From: a virus
Strand: one strand, 5' to 3'
Virus record (IMG/VR): IMGVR_UViG_3300032011_003203
Coordinates: 1-64,000 of that record
Length of the DNA stretch: 64,000 bases
Shown here: in pieces, positions 7,573-16,539 of the stretch
Layout: each line of letters starts with the position of its first letter
How positions within the stretch are numbered: position 1 is the first letter of the stretch
Notes under the pieces: generated by a model
What the model was told of the DNA's origin: nothing
What the model saw: the letters and a program-made list of their open reading frames with translations, nothing else
Databases searched by the model: none
Program-made: the position numbers and the translations under genes

Positions 7573-9000
7573 TTGAAAGCCTATGTTATAACCATTGAGG
7601 GTAATCAATATAGTGAAGAGAGTGCACAGAGAACTCTTAAATCAGCAATTGATGCTGGATTAGATGCAGAAATATATTATGGGGTTGATAAGTATAATTC
7701 AGTAAATGAATTAAAAACTCAAAACTTAACACTTAATGATTTAAATCAAAAATGGTTAAAGTATAGTTACTTAGAACCAGCAATCGGTTGTTTCCTATCT
7801 CATTATTTCTTATGGTTAAAATGTGTACAGAGTGGTGAGCGATTTGTTATACTCGAACACGATGTAGAATTTACAGATAAGTTTGTAGATTCAAAACCAG
7901 AACCAGGTTCATTTAGTATTATGAATATTGGTAAACCACTATGGGATAATAAAACTAATGAACATCTTGGTGGTGCACACGCATACATAATCAATGCTAT
8001 CCAAGCAAAGAAATTAATTAAATCTGCAAAGGATGATGGTATCGTACCAACAGATGTTTTTATCAATCGTAATATTGTTTCAATAGAAGATGCTAAAACA
8101 TATACTTGTTTTCAACGACAAGAGTTTACCACAATACAAAGAGATATCCAAAGTGATAGTAGATATTCTGATGATTGTGTTCCAGCAAAAAAAGCTTGGA
8201 ATGAGGGTAAGGGTAAGGTTATGGTTTTTCTAGCTGATGAAACAATGTATGATAAGATACCACCTTTAATTTCGAATGCAAAGATAGATGGATTGTGGGA
8301 TGGGGATTTTATTGTAGTAACACCAGTAGGTTCAGATACAACATATTTAGAAGAACGAAAGATAGAATATTACATACCACCAGAACTTCACGATACACCA
8401 ATACATTTTAATAAGATGTTTATGTTCAGTACATTCTTTGAAGAGTGGGATTGGATATTGTATGTGGATTTGGATGTATGGTTTTTAAATCCAATAACAT
8501 TAAGTAGTCTTAAAAGTAAAGATAAGTTATTTGCAAAACGAGATAACCTACCTTTTATAAAACAATTTAAGAATAAAGATTTAACTTCAGAACAATCAAG
8601 GTGTAATAAATATTTAAGTAATCCCCTAAACTATGATGAGGCAACATTTCAAACTTGTTTTCTATATTGGCATTCAGATTTAAACAAACAAGTATTTAAA
8701 GAACTTGAATCTACATACTTTTACTTTTATGTTTATCTTGAAATGGCAAGAGCAAATCATTGGGAACAAGCAATATTCAGTATAGTATTTAATAGACGAT
8801 GGAATATTATAGGAGAGGATTGGATACAAACAAAAGTATTAGATGAAGTGGATTGGGATTTATCTTTGTTAGATAAAGGTTATTCTGATGGTGGAGATTA
8901 TGAAGATATTACTTGTGTACATTTTACAAGTTTCTTTCCGCCTTGGGAAAAAAAGAATAAACGATTTTATAATGAATGGTTAAGTTATAATGAGATATAA
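7573..9000 (+). CDS. Two-domain glycosyltransferase (GT25-like plus second GT-A domain)
   Basis: 475 residues, TTG start. Residues 1-200 resemble the LPS glycosyltransferase family 25: A-Y-V-I-T-I-E-G-N start, A-I-G-C-F-L-S-H-Y-F-L-W, then V-I-L-E-H-D-V-E-F. Residues about 215-475 look like a separate GT-A domain with I-L-Y-V-D-L-D-V-W-F-L as the DxD metal motif and W-E-Q-A-I-F-S. It probably adds two sugars, or one sugar with a second role. Neighbours are glycan genes on both sides. Acceptor unknown. Confidence 0.7.
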   Translation: MKAYVITIEGNQYSEESAQRTLKSAIDAGLDAEIYYGVDKYNSVNELKTQNLTLNDLNQKWLKYSYLEPAIGCFLSHYFLWLKCVQSGERFVILEHDVEFTDKFVDSKPEPGSFSIMNIGKPLWDNKTNEHLGGAHAYIINAIQAKKLIKSAKDDGIVPTDVFINRNIVSIEDAKTYTCFQRQEFTTIQRDIQSDSRYSDDCVPAKKAWNEGKGKVMVFLADETMYDKIPPLISNAKIDGLWDGDFIVVTPVGSDTTYLEERKIEYYIPPELHDTPIHFNKMFMFSTFFEEWDWILYVDLDVWFLNPITLSSLKSKDKLFAKRDNLPFIKQFKNKDLTSEQSRCNKYLSNPLNYDEATFQTCFLYWHSDLNKQVFKELESTYFYFYVYLEMARANHWEQAIFSIVFNRRWNIIGEDWIQTKVLDEVDWDLSLLDKGYSDGGDYEDITCVHFTSFFPPWEKKNKRFYNEWLSYNEI

Positions 9001-9787
9001 AAAATTTATATTTGATACTGAATGTGTTTTAGATTTAAAAGATGATTTATTAATATTTCCATTTCAAGAGGAGTACATTGAATATCAATCTTGGGCAATG
9101 AATAATCCAAACGATTTCAATCGTGTGGTAAATAAGTTTGCAAGTAAAGCACAATGGCAAGGTTTATTAGAAGAAGTAAGAATGGTTCGAGGTAATCAAT
9201 ATCAAAGAAAATTATTTCATCCTGATGGAACACTATATGTAATATCAGAAGTTAGAAAACTTCCAAATCAAGAATATCAATCACACGGATTACAAACATC
9301 ATATTACGAATCGGGTAATGTTAAATCAATAGAAAACTTTAGACACGGAGATAAGGCAGGAGAATATAAACAATATACTGATGATGATACTAAGAATATA
9401 ATTGTAACTGGCCAGTATGATTACAATTGTAAAGTTGGTGAGTGGGAATATAATAATGAAAAAACTAATCGTCCTTTAGCAAAAGAACTATATAAAGCAG
9501 GTGTATTAATAGAACGAGTTGAAGTTGATACTAAAGGTAAAAGTGTTGTAGAGAAGAATTATAATAGTAATGGTGAGTTGCATGGAATATATAGGGATTC
9601 ACATAATAATGGTGAGTTAAGAGCTCGTGGTATTATGAGAAATGGTAAGATGGATGGTATGTGGTTTTTTTATTATATTGATGGTAGAGAAAACTATAAG
9701 ATAAAATTTGATAATGGTAAACCACTTGAGAAGTTTGTTTATTATAATAATGATGGTAGTGTTCAATGGAGTAAGGATATACTATGA
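8990..9787 (+). CDS. MORN-variant repeat protein (YwqK-like)
   Basis: 265 residues. From about residue 95 on there are repeated units of the form x-G-x-W-x-x-Y-x-x-N/D-G-x-L: H-G-L-Q-T-S-Y-Y-E-S-G-N-V, V-G-E-W-E-Y, H-G-I-Y-R-D, D-G-M-W-F-F-Y-Y-I-D-G. These are the bacterial MORN-2 variant repeats also seen in YwqK-type proteins. It overlaps both neighbouring glycosyltransferase genes. Such beta-rich repeats often mediate surface or protein binding; role here unknown. Confidence 0.65.
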   Translation: MRYKKFIFDTECVLDLKDDLLIFPFQEEYIEYQSWAMNNPNDFNRVVNKFASKAQWQGLLEEVRMVRGNQYQRKLFHPDGTLYVISEVRKLPNQEYQSHGLQTSYYESGNVKSIENFRHGDKAGEYKQYTDDDTKNIIVTGQYDYNCKVGEWEYNNEKTNRPLAKELYKAGVLIERVEVDTKGKSVVEKNYNSNGELHGIYRDSHNNGELRARGIMRNGKMDGMWFFYYIDGRENYKIKFDNGKPLEKFVYYNNDGSVQWSKDIL

Positions 9788-10680
9788 TTAGTTTTATTTT
9801 AAATTTTTGTTCAATAGATAAGGGTAAACATATTCACATACCAGGCACTTGGGGTTCTAACAATTATTATAAAATGGTATCCACTACATTAAAAGTTATT
9901 AAGAATATACAACAACATAAGTTTGAACACGAGATTATATTAATAGATAATTCACATAACTGGCCTAATATTACTTTATCAAATGTAAGAGTTGTAAAGG
10001 GATTTCAATCAATGACAACTAAAGAATTGGAAAATAACAAGTGGTTTAATTTACATAATGATACAGCAAAATTAAGTAGTATGACTTTAGAAAATGATAC
10101 GATGTGGGCATCATTAGGTTTTTATTTGGGTACTAAAGAAGCTAAGTATGATACGATTGTATTACAACATAATGATTTATTCTATTATAATTTTGATGCA
10201 ATTGAGGATATGATTTATGATATGGAAGCAGATGATTTATCATATGTTTCAGTAGATAATAAAAAGGTAACTTTGTTATCATATGTTATACATCAAGAGT
10301 TATTCAATAAATTAATTAAGGGTGATATAGAATTTTCACCAGAACACGGCGGGATGGTTAAGACAAAAGATTTAGGATTTAGTGATGCATATTTCTTTTT
10401 GTGTAAAAAAGATTTCTTTCGTGATTATGATATCGATTGGATATATGGCGATAGTAATCACGGAGCCACAATACATTGTTTAGAAAAGGGTTATAAGTAT
10501 TTACACCTTGGTCCATACTATGATAATCCAAATTATGATACACAAGATACTGGTGAGCATAATATCTATTACTATGATGGACAAAAGTTTGCTTCACATC
10601 TAAAGGGTGGATTCTCTGAAAATAAAATATCAACAAATACTAATAGTACTTTCTATGAGGCATTAGATGAAACTATCTGA
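9784..10680 (+). CDS. Putative glycosyltransferase, GT-A fold
   Basis: 298 residues. It starts with I-S-F-I-L-N-F-C and later has E-I-I-L-I-D-N-S-H-N-W-P-N, resembling the nucleotide-binding start of GT2-like enzymes. A Y-D-T-I-V-L-Q-H-N-D-L-F-Y-Y segment sits where a DxD-type motif is expected but has H-N-D instead. An aromatic, Asp-rich C-terminus ends in a Ser/Thr-rich tail. It overlaps both neighbours in a glycan gene run. Enzyme class is inferred from these features and context. Confidence 0.5.
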   Translation: MISFILNFCSIDKGKHIHIPGTWGSNNYYKMVSTTLKVIKNIQQHKFEHEIILIDNSHNWPNITLSNVRVVKGFQSMTTKELENNKWFNLHNDTAKLSSMTLENDTMWASLGFYLGTKEAKYDTIVLQHNDLFYYNFDAIEDMIYDMEADDLSYVSVDNKKVTLLSYVIHQELFNKLIKGDIEFSPEHGGMVKTKDLGFSDAYFFLCKKDFFRDYDIDWIYGDSNHGATIHCLEKGYKYLHLGPYYDNPNYDTQDTGEHNIYYYDGQKFASHLKGGFSENKISTNTNSTFYEALDETI

Positions 10681-11215
10681 TATAGTAAAGGACAAATTAA
10701 AAACTCTAACTGAAGATTTATATTGGGAAAATAGAGATACTAATTATGGTGTACTTGCATCTATACATTTAGATAAGGATGGTGGGGTTACCGATTTCAA
10801 TACAAATATAGATGTTGATAATTCCAACACAATAGATAATATATTTAAGTACTTAACTAAACACGAATATAAGAGATTAGTTATATTTACAAGAACAGAT
10901 AAAGAGGTTGGTAATAATTACAATGTACCAAACACAGATACATTAAAGGATATAGAGCAAAGATGTACTGATAATATTTTGAACTATTATAACTTTATAC
11001 AGAATCCTTATCCAGATGGAATACCTAAGTTCAAATTAGATTCTGATAGTTTTGGATTGAGATTTGGATTTGATAATACTTGTGAGATAGATAAGATAGC
11101 AGTAAACAAATCATATAGATATGGTGTTCCTATGGTTGATAGTGAAGAACCTACCAAATATAATATAATAATAATGTGTACTAAAATGGGTGTGGAGATA
11201 TTAGATGAAAGATGA
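10667..11215 (+). CDS. Hypothetical protein, 182 residues
   Basis: Acidic, probably soluble protein with no clear motif. It overlaps the previous gene by 14 nt and the next by 11 nt, so it is translationally linked to the glycan cluster. No family recognised. Confidence 0.6.
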   Translation: MKLSDIVKDKLKTLTEDLYWENRDTNYGVLASIHLDKDGGVTDFNTNIDVDNSNTIDNIFKYLTKHEYKRLVIFTRTDKEVGNNYNVPNTDTLKDIEQRCTDNILNYYNFIQNPYPDGIPKFKLDSDSFGLRFGFDNTCEIDKIAVNKSYRYGVPMVDSEEPTKYNIIIMCTKMGVEILDER

Positions 11216-11411
11216 TTTCGTACATTTAAAAGTAAATGGTAACTTGATACAAATTGTTTGTCATAATGAAACACAGCAACAAAAGGTTATAAAGAATATG
11301 ACAGAACCAGGTAAATGTGTATTCGAGGGATACGAACATTGGGAAGATGAAACAGTCATACTTACATTTAGAGTATTAGATTATATTGATATGAAACCAT
11401 CGCAAAACTAA
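11205..11411 (+). CDS. Hypothetical protein, 68 residues
   Basis: Small mixed alpha/beta protein with no recognised motif. It overlaps the previous gene and shares a base with the sulfotransferase start, so it belongs to the same transcript. Confidence 0.55.
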   Translation: MKDDFVHLKVNGNLIQIVCHNETQQQKVIKNMTEPGKCVFEGYEHWEDETVILTFRVLDYIDMKPSQN

Positions 11412-11968
11412 TGTTTATAAATCATACACACAAGTTTATCTTTATTCACATACCAAAGAATGGTGGTACGAGTATTCGTAATTCATTTGATATTAATGGG
11501 TATGATAAAAAGGTAGTAAGAAAGAAGTACCCACACGATGGTACAATGAAGATACGAGATTATTGTGGAGATGAAGTATGGAATACATTTTATAAGTTTG
11601 CAGTTGTTCGTAATCCATATGATAGATTAGTTAGTTATTATCACTTTCATAAATCACCACAATACAGATATCCAGCAAGAGCACAAGAGTTAAGTTTTAA
11701 AGACTGGGTTATGAATGGATTAGATGACAATATAAAGAAAACACAATTCGGATACTTAGCAATGCAACCAGATTACACTATTAGATTTGAAAAACTACAA
11801 GAGGGTTTTGATGATGTATGTAATGGTATTGGTATTGAACCATATGAATTACCACACTATAATAAATCAGAACACGAACCATTCGAAAGTTATTATGATG
11901 ATGAATTAAAGGATATTGTATATGGAATGTTTTTAGTTGATTTTAAAAGATGGGACTACGCTCGCTAG
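11411..11968 (+). CDS. Sulfotransferase family protein
   Basis: 185 residues. The PAPS 5'-phosphosulfate loop H-I-P-K-N-G-G-T-S-I-R lies near residue 14. The 3'-phosphate motif V-V-R-N-P-Y-D-R-L-V-S-Y-Y lies near residue 72, followed by F-K-D-W-V and I-R-F-E-K-L. It would move sulfate from PAPS to a hydroxyl, probably on a carbohydrate. It is shorter than most members (about 220-300), but both cofactor motifs are intact. It closes the glycan cluster. Confidence 0.82.
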   Translation: MFINHTHKFIFIHIPKNGGTSIRNSFDINGYDKKVVRKKYPHDGTMKIRDYCGDEVWNTFYKFAVVRNPYDRLVSYYHFHKSPQYRYPARAQELSFKDWVMNGLDDNIKKTQFGYLAMQPDYTIRFEKLQEGFDDVCNGIGIEPYELPHYNKSEHEPFESYYDDELKDIVYGMFLVDFKRWDYAR

Positions 11969-12043
11969 CTTCAAACTCTATATTATTTCTGCCTTTTCTG
12001 CTACCTACCCATAGTAATATATATGAGAAAATGAAAAAAAACC

Positions 12044-12073
12044 TTGACTTATATTATATTTTTTTCGTATATT
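12044..12073 (+). promoter_or_regulatory. Early-type promoter P3
   Basis: TTGACT (12044-12049), 18-nt spacer, TATATT (12068-12073). The expected transcription start falls on or next to the ATG at 12080, so the mRNA may be leaderless. Confidence 0.75.
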
Positions 12074-12079
12074 GCTTAT

Positions 12080-12595
12080 ATGAATGAGTGTAAAAAATGT
12101 AATGTTCGTATGGATGACCAGAGAATACATCTCGGATATACAGAATGTCCAAGTTGTTCTGAAACAGAAAAGTATTCTGCTCATGTCGTTTATCCACATA
12201 AGACTGGTGCCTTTGTACAACCCGTAACTAAAACAGCTTCTAACAATCTTAAACGAATGGATAGAAGAAGTGTTGGTGGTGGTAGAGTTGCCAAGGGTGT
12301 TTATGTAGATAATAGTTGGGATAGATATTTAGAAGAACTACAAAATCCAACACCACCTAAGAAAAAATTTATACCAAAACCAGTTCGTACAAATTACAGA
12401 AGTTATAATATAATGAGTAAACCTTTAATGAAATATTATAGTAGGTTTGGATATGAACCAGCTTTAAAACAATTAAAAAAGATTTATAAGAATGATAAGA
12501 TTACATTACAAACTTATCAAAGAATACAGACCGATATCAATACTTTACAACAATTACCAGCTAGATTACGCAGGCGGGTACAAAAAATAAATTAA
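12080..12595 (+). CDS. Zinc-ribbon protein, 171 residues
   Basis: The N-terminus holds C-K-K-C (residues 4-7) and C-P-S-C (about 25-28), a zinc-ribbon pattern. The rest is basic, with a proline-rich linker and a helical C-terminus ending in R-R-R-V-Q-K-I-N. An upstream in-frame codon at 12044 lies inside promoter P3 and is rejected. It may bind nucleic acid. No specific family recognised. Confidence 0.65.
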   Translation: MNECKKCNVRMDDQRIHLGYTECPSCSETEKYSAHVVYPHKTGAFVQPVTKTASNNLKRMDRRSVGGGRVAKGVYVDNSWDRYLEELQNPTPPKKKFIPKPVRTNYRSYNIMSKPLMKYYSRFGYEPALKQLKKIYKNDKITLQTYQRIQTDINTLQQLPARLRRRVQKIN

Positions 12596-12613
12596 AAAAA
12601 ATGAAAAAAACAC

Positions 12614-12643
12614 TTGACTTATATACTAAAAAAGCCTTATATT
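12614..12643 (+). promoter_or_regulatory. Early-type promoter P4
   Basis: TTGACT (12614-12619), an 18-nt spacer with AAAAAAGCC, TATATT (12638-12643). The leader after it (an A-rich stretch with AAAGGGAAA) resembles the leader after P6. Confidence 0.8.
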
Positions 12644-12674
12644 TATGTATATGAAAAAGGGAAATAATAAAGAA

Positions 12675-14870
12675 ATGACAAAAATTAAACATTTTAACCC
12701 AATGGCTCTACGAGAAAAATACTCGATTGGTGGTACTAAAAAAACCAATCCTTTCTCTTCGTTCTGGTCTAATAATGATTGGGATACTCGTAGAACTTCT
12801 CTTCTTGATGAAGATGTAGAAGTTAAAAAAGGTGGTAGGAAACCAGTTGACCATGTCAAACTTGCTTCTTATAGAAGAGCCATCGCTAACTTTGTAACGA
12901 TTGTTACTAATCGTTCTGATATTCCAGTCCAATTCCAATCAAATGATAGTTCTTATACTGATGGTAAAAGAGTTATGATTGGTTCTAAGATTGATGAGAA
13001 AAACTTTGACCCCGTAGTTGGTTTGGCTTTACACGAGGGTTCACACATTAAACTTTCTGATTTTGATTTCTTGAGAAATCTTGAAAACAACATTCCACAA
13101 GAAACTTTTCTTCGTGCTGAGAAAGTTGGTTTTGATAAATGGACAGTTGTTAACCATTTAAAATCTTTATTAAATTATGTGGAAGATAGAAGAATCGACC
13201 ACTATGTTTTTACAAACTCACCAGGTTACAAGGGTTACTATCATTCAATGTATGATAAGTACTTTCACTCTAAAGTGATTGATAAAGCTCTTCAAACTGA
13301 TGAGTACACTTCTTTAGATTGGGATTCATATATTTTCAGAATCTTAAATCTAACTAATAAGAATCGTAATCTAAATGCTCTACCTGGATTGAAATCAATA
13401 TTCAATATGGTTTTCATCGCTGGTGGTGGTGTTAAAAGAATGAACACTACTGAACATTGTTTCATTACTGCTAGTTCAATTTACGATGAAATGCTTACTC
13501 ATTTACCTGAAGTTCAGTATGATGAGAATGGAGATAAAGTTCAAGCTCCACAAGATATGAGTGGTTCAGATAATTCTGGTGAGGGGACTGGAACTGGTTC
13601 ACCTGCTACTAATAAACAAGAATGGGAACAACAACAATTAAGTGATTCTGAATTTGGTGATATGATTGATAACATTGAGAATGGTGGTGGAAATGTTTCA
13701 CCTGGCTCAGGTACTGGTCACGATAAATCAACTCAGTTGACTGAGAAACAAATGAAGCAATTACAAAATGCTATTCAGAAACAAAAAGATTTTGTAAATG
13801 GTGATACTAAAAAAGTTGGTAAGTTAACTAAGAAAGATTCTTCGGTTGTAAAAGCTATGGAAGAAGCTGGTGTTGAGAAAGTTCAAGCTGGTACTACTAT
13901 GGAAAATGAAAAATATAATTATGATAGTGGTGAGTATGAAAAAGTTAATAGTAAAGGTGTTGGAGTTATCTATGTTAAGAAGTTAACTCAAACAATGATT
14001 GATGAAAATCTTTTTCCAAGTATTCTTAGAGGTCCAAATTCTTACTACTACAACTCAGAAAAAGATGCTGAGATAATGAGTGCTGGTATTTCACTTGGAA
14101 CTAAGCTTGGTCGTAAGTTACAAGTTCGTGGTGAATCAAGAGATTTAAAATACACAAGATTAGATTCTGGTCGTATTGACAAAAGATTAATCGCTGAACT
14201 TGGGTTTGGTAATGAGAGAGTTTTCAACACTACTTTTGTTGAATCTTATTCAGATGCTTTCTTACACATCTCGGTTGATGCTTCTGGTTCTATGAGTGGT
14301 AACAAGTGGAGACAGACTATGATTTCTACAATTGCTATTGTTAAAGCTGTTGATATGATTTCAAATGTTGATGTTCAAGTTTCTTTCAGAAGTACTCACG
14401 ATGGAGATTACAGAAATAGAAGAAGTACTTCTTCACCATTAATCTTGGTTGCTTATGATTCAAGAGTTGATAAGTTTTCAAAAGTGAAAAAAATGTTTCC
14501 AAGTATTTATCCAGGTGGAACTACACCAGAGGGATTATGTTTCGAAGCTATCCTAAAAGATTTAGTTCCGACATCTAATAACAGAGATTCTTATTTCTTG
14601 AATCTTTCAGATGGGATGCCAATGTTCAGTAATGATACAATTAATTACTATCATAAAGATGCTTTGAATCACACTAAAAATATGGTTAATGAGATTCGTA
14701 AGCAAGGTATCAAAATTATGAGTTACTTTGTTAGTGATTCAGATTACGGCAGAGAAGATAACATTAAGGATTTCAAAACTATGTATGGTAAAGATGCTGA
14801 GATGATTGATATCAATTCAGTACTTCAAGTTTCAAAAACAATGAACGCTAAATTCTTGGAGAAGAATTAA
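12675..14870 (+). CDS. VWA-domain protein with metallopeptidase-like HExxH, CobT-like
   Basis: 731 residues. Residues about 80-220 form a VWA-associated metallopeptidase-like region with A-L-H-E-G-S-H (H120-E-G-S-H). An acidic, Gly/Ser/Gln-rich linker follows (about 295-390). The C-terminal von Willebrand A domain has an intact MIDAS: D535-A-S-G-S-M-S, then G-G-T-T-P-E-G, then L-S-D-G-M-P. Such proteins work with MoxR-type AAA ATPases; the partner gene lies 400 nt downstream. Phage annotations often call the pair CobT/CobS, but cobalt insertion is not implied. ATG 12675 is chosen because the frame before it looks like leader sequence shared with P6. Confidence 0.8.
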   Translation: MTKIKHFNPMALREKYSIGGTKKTNPFSSFWSNNDWDTRRTSLLDEDVEVKKGGRKPVDHVKLASYRRAIANFVTIVTNRSDIPVQFQSNDSSYTDGKRVMIGSKIDEKNFDPVVGLALHEGSHIKLSDFDFLRNLENNIPQETFLRAEKVGFDKWTVVNHLKSLLNYVEDRRIDHYVFTNSPGYKGYYHSMYDKYFHSKVIDKALQTDEYTSLDWDSYIFRILNLTNKNRNLNALPGLKSIFNMVFIAGGGVKRMNTTEHCFITASSIYDEMLTHLPEVQYDENGDKVQAPQDMSGSDNSGEGTGTGSPATNKQEWEQQQLSDSEFGDMIDNIENGGGNVSPGSGTGHDKSTQLTEKQMKQLQNAIQKQKDFVNGDTKKVGKLTKKDSSVVKAMEEAGVEKVQAGTTMENEKYNYDSGEYEKVNSKGVGVIYVKKLTQTMIDENLFPSILRGPNSYYYNSEKDAEIMSAGISLGTKLGRKLQVRGESRDLKYTRLDSGRIDKRLIAELGFGNERVFNTTFVESYSDAFLHISVDASGSMSGNKWRQTMISTIAIVKAVDMISNVDVQVSFRSTHDGDYRNRRSTSSPLILVAYDSRVDKFSKVKKMFPSIYPGGTTPEGLCFEAILKDLVPTSNNRDSYFLNLSDGMPMFSNDTINYYHKDALNHTKNMVNEIRKQGIKIMSYFVSDSDYGREDNIKDFKTMYGKDAEMIDINSVLQVSKTMNAKFLEKN

Positions 14871-15022
14871 TGAGTATAAATGCTTATGATAAAAGAACAA
14901 AAGAAAAGTTGGAAATAATATTAGCAAGCCATGTCAAACAAATGAGAAGGTCATTACCTTGGTCAGGTGAGAATACTCACATCGTTAAAAAGATAATGAA
15001 ATTATTTAGAAAAAACACTTGA
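14870..15022 (+). CDS. Hypothetical basic protein, 50 residues
   Basis: Starts at the last base of the previous stop codon and contains M-R-R-S-L-P-W-S-G-E-N near its centre. Its TGA stop lies inside the -35 box of promoter P5. The pI looks basic; function unknown. Confidence 0.5.
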   Translation: MSINAYDKRTKEKLEIILASHVKQMRRSLPWSGENTHIVKKIMKLFRKNT

Positions 15023-15048
15023 CTCGTATTATAAAAAAGCCTTATATT
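15019..15048 (+). promoter_or_regulatory. Early-type promoter P5
   Basis: TTGACT (15019-15024) overlaps the TGA of the preceding gene. The 18-nt spacer has AAAAAAGCC, then TATATT (15043-15048). Confidence 0.75.
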
Positions 15049-15074
15049 TAGGTATAAATAAAAAGAGAGAAATT

Positions 15075-15173
15075 ATGAATTGGAAATTAATAGGATATAG
15101 AGTTGCTGAGTTTTTAACTATGTTACTTATTTTCGTAACATTTTATTTATGGATGATAATTGCAAATATTTAA
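15075..15173 (+). CDS. 32-residue membrane micropeptide
   Basis: AGAGAGA precedes the ATG. The peptide is one long hydrophobic helix from about residue 11 to 32. It lies alone between promoters P5 and P6, so it has its own transcription unit start. Function unknown. Confidence 0.5.
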   Translation: MNWKLIGYRVAEFLTMLLIFVTFYLWMIIANI

Positions 15174-15196
15174 TTTAAAAAAAGTGAAAAAAACAC

Positions 15197-15226
15197 TTGA
15201 CTTATATAGTAAAAAAGCCGTATATT
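15197..15226 (+). promoter_or_regulatory. Early-type promoter P6
   Basis: TTGACT (15197-15202), an 18-nt spacer with GTAAAAAAGCC, TATATT (15221-15226). It drives the MoxR-type ATPase with a leader of about 45 nt. Confidence 0.8.
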
Positions 15227-15275
15227 TAGGTATGAATAAAGGGAAAAAAATTAATAAAACAAAGGAAAATCAATA

Positions 15276-16430
15276 ATGAGTTTAATCGTAAAAATCGAAA
15301 AATCGGGTAACCGATATAATGCTTGGGATAATGATGGTAATAAACATACATCATCCATCTCTATTTCTGCTAGGAAAAGAGCCCATGCTAAGGGTATGGC
15401 CCTTGAACAACGAGTTAACAAATCAGGTAAGAATTACTGGTGGGTAGTTCCAATGTCTGAATTTGAAGCTGGTTCAGCTCCAATCTTTGATACTTCATCA
15501 GTTGAAGTACCAAGTGACCATGCTGAAGTTCTAAACTTCATTCACTCTTCTTACAAACTAAAGCCACAAGGTTTGGTTATGAAAGAACTGAAGTGGAAAT
15601 ATTTAATTCGTTCTGCCGTTAGAGGTAAGAACATTCTAATGACTGGTCCTGCTGGTTGTGGAAAAACTATGGCTGCTAAATCTTTGGTTAATTCCTTAGA
15701 TAGACCAGACTTCTATTTTAATATGGGTTCTACTCAAGACCCAAGAGCCACTTTGATTGGTAATGTTCACTTTGAGAAATCAAAAGGAACTTACTTTTCT
15801 GAATCATTATTTGTTAAAGCTATTCAGACTCCAAACGCTGTGATACTTCTTGATGAGTTGTCAAGAGCTCATCCAGATGCTTGGAATATTCTAATGACAG
15901 TTCTCGACCAAGGTCAGAGATACTTGAGATTAGATGAGGCTAGTGGACAGGAAACTATCCCAGTCGCTGAAGGCGTTACTTTCGTCGCTACTGCTAATAT
16001 CGGTAATGAGTACACTTCTACTCGTGTGATGGATAAAGCTTTGATGGACAGATTCACAATCGTTGAGATGGATGTCTTAACTGATGAAGAGGAATTTGGT
16101 TTGTTGAGTTATATGTTCCCGCATGTTGAGCCTGATTTAATGAAGGCTATTGCTGAGATTGCTCACACTACGAGAATGGAATCAAAATCTGATTCAGGTA
16201 AAGTTTCTGCTGGGGTTTCTACCAGAACTTCAGTTGAGATGGCTGGATTACTTTATGATGGTTTCGGAATCGATGAGGCTGCTGAAGTAAGTATCTATCC
16301 ACAATTCGCTGATGATGGTGGGATGGATTCTGAAAGAACTTTTGTAAAGCAGTTAGTTCAGAAGTACATCAATGATGGTACAGACGAGGACTTGTTCAAT
16401 GTTGAGGACGAATCTGAAAGTATGAGTTAA
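15276..16430 (+). CDS. MoxR-type AAA ATPase, CobS-like
   Basis: 384 residues. The first 70 residues form a small basic domain rich in aromatic residues. The AAA+ core has Walker A G-P-A-G-C-G-K-T (124-131), Walker B V-I-L-L-D-E-L (Asp193), sensor I A-T-A-N, and an arginine-finger segment M-D-R-F. C-terminal residues are acidic. With the VWA-metallopeptidase upstream it makes a MoxR-VWA pair, a chaperone-like machine that remodels protein complexes. A strong terminator follows directly, so the gene ends a unit. Confidence 0.88.
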   Translation: MSLIVKIEKSGNRYNAWDNDGNKHTSSISISARKRAHAKGMALEQRVNKSGKNYWWVVPMSEFEAGSAPIFDTSSVEVPSDHAEVLNFIHSSYKLKPQGLVMKELKWKYLIRSAVRGKNILMTGPAGCGKTMAAKSLVNSLDRPDFYFNMGSTQDPRATLIGNVHFEKSKGTYFSESLFVKAIQTPNAVILLDELSRAHPDAWNILMTVLDQGQRYLRLDEASGQETIPVAEGVTFVATANIGNEYTSTRVMDKALMDRFTIVEMDVLTDEEEFGLLSYMFPHVEPDLMKAIAEIAHTTRMESKSDSGKVSAGVSTRTSVEMAGLLYDGFGIDEAAEVSIYPQFADDGGMDSERTFVKQLVQKYINDGTDEDLFNVEDESESMS

Positions 16431-16447
16431 GTTAATTCTTAACTCGC

Positions 16448-16494
16448 ATGGCTGGTGGTTTTTATTTCCTTTCTTTCCCACCAGCCATTTTTTT
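16448..16494 (+). terminator. Rho-independent terminator
   Basis: An 11-bp perfect stem (ATGGCTGGTGG at 16448 with CCACCAGCCAT ending 16488), a 19-nt loop and a run of seven T. It lies 18 nt after the MoxR stop and before a new late-type promoter box. Confidence 0.85.
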
Positions 16495-16518
16495 ATACAT
16501 TTTGAAAGTTTGGATATA

Positions 16519-16526
16519 TATTTATA
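16519..16526 (+). promoter_or_regulatory. Late-promoter-like TATTTATA box
   Basis: TATTTATA just after the terminator and 14 nt before the next ATG, where a promoter is needed. Confidence 0.45.
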
Positions 16527-16539
16527 GTTGGAGTTAATT

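Noticed and set aside
12645-12674. Earlier start of the VWA protein
   Set aside because: The stretch resembles the leader after promoter P6 and overlaps the expected RNA start.
12675-16430. True cobaltochelatase CobS/CobT
   Set aside because: No CobN or other cobalamin genes occur in the window; the MoxR-VWA description is safer.
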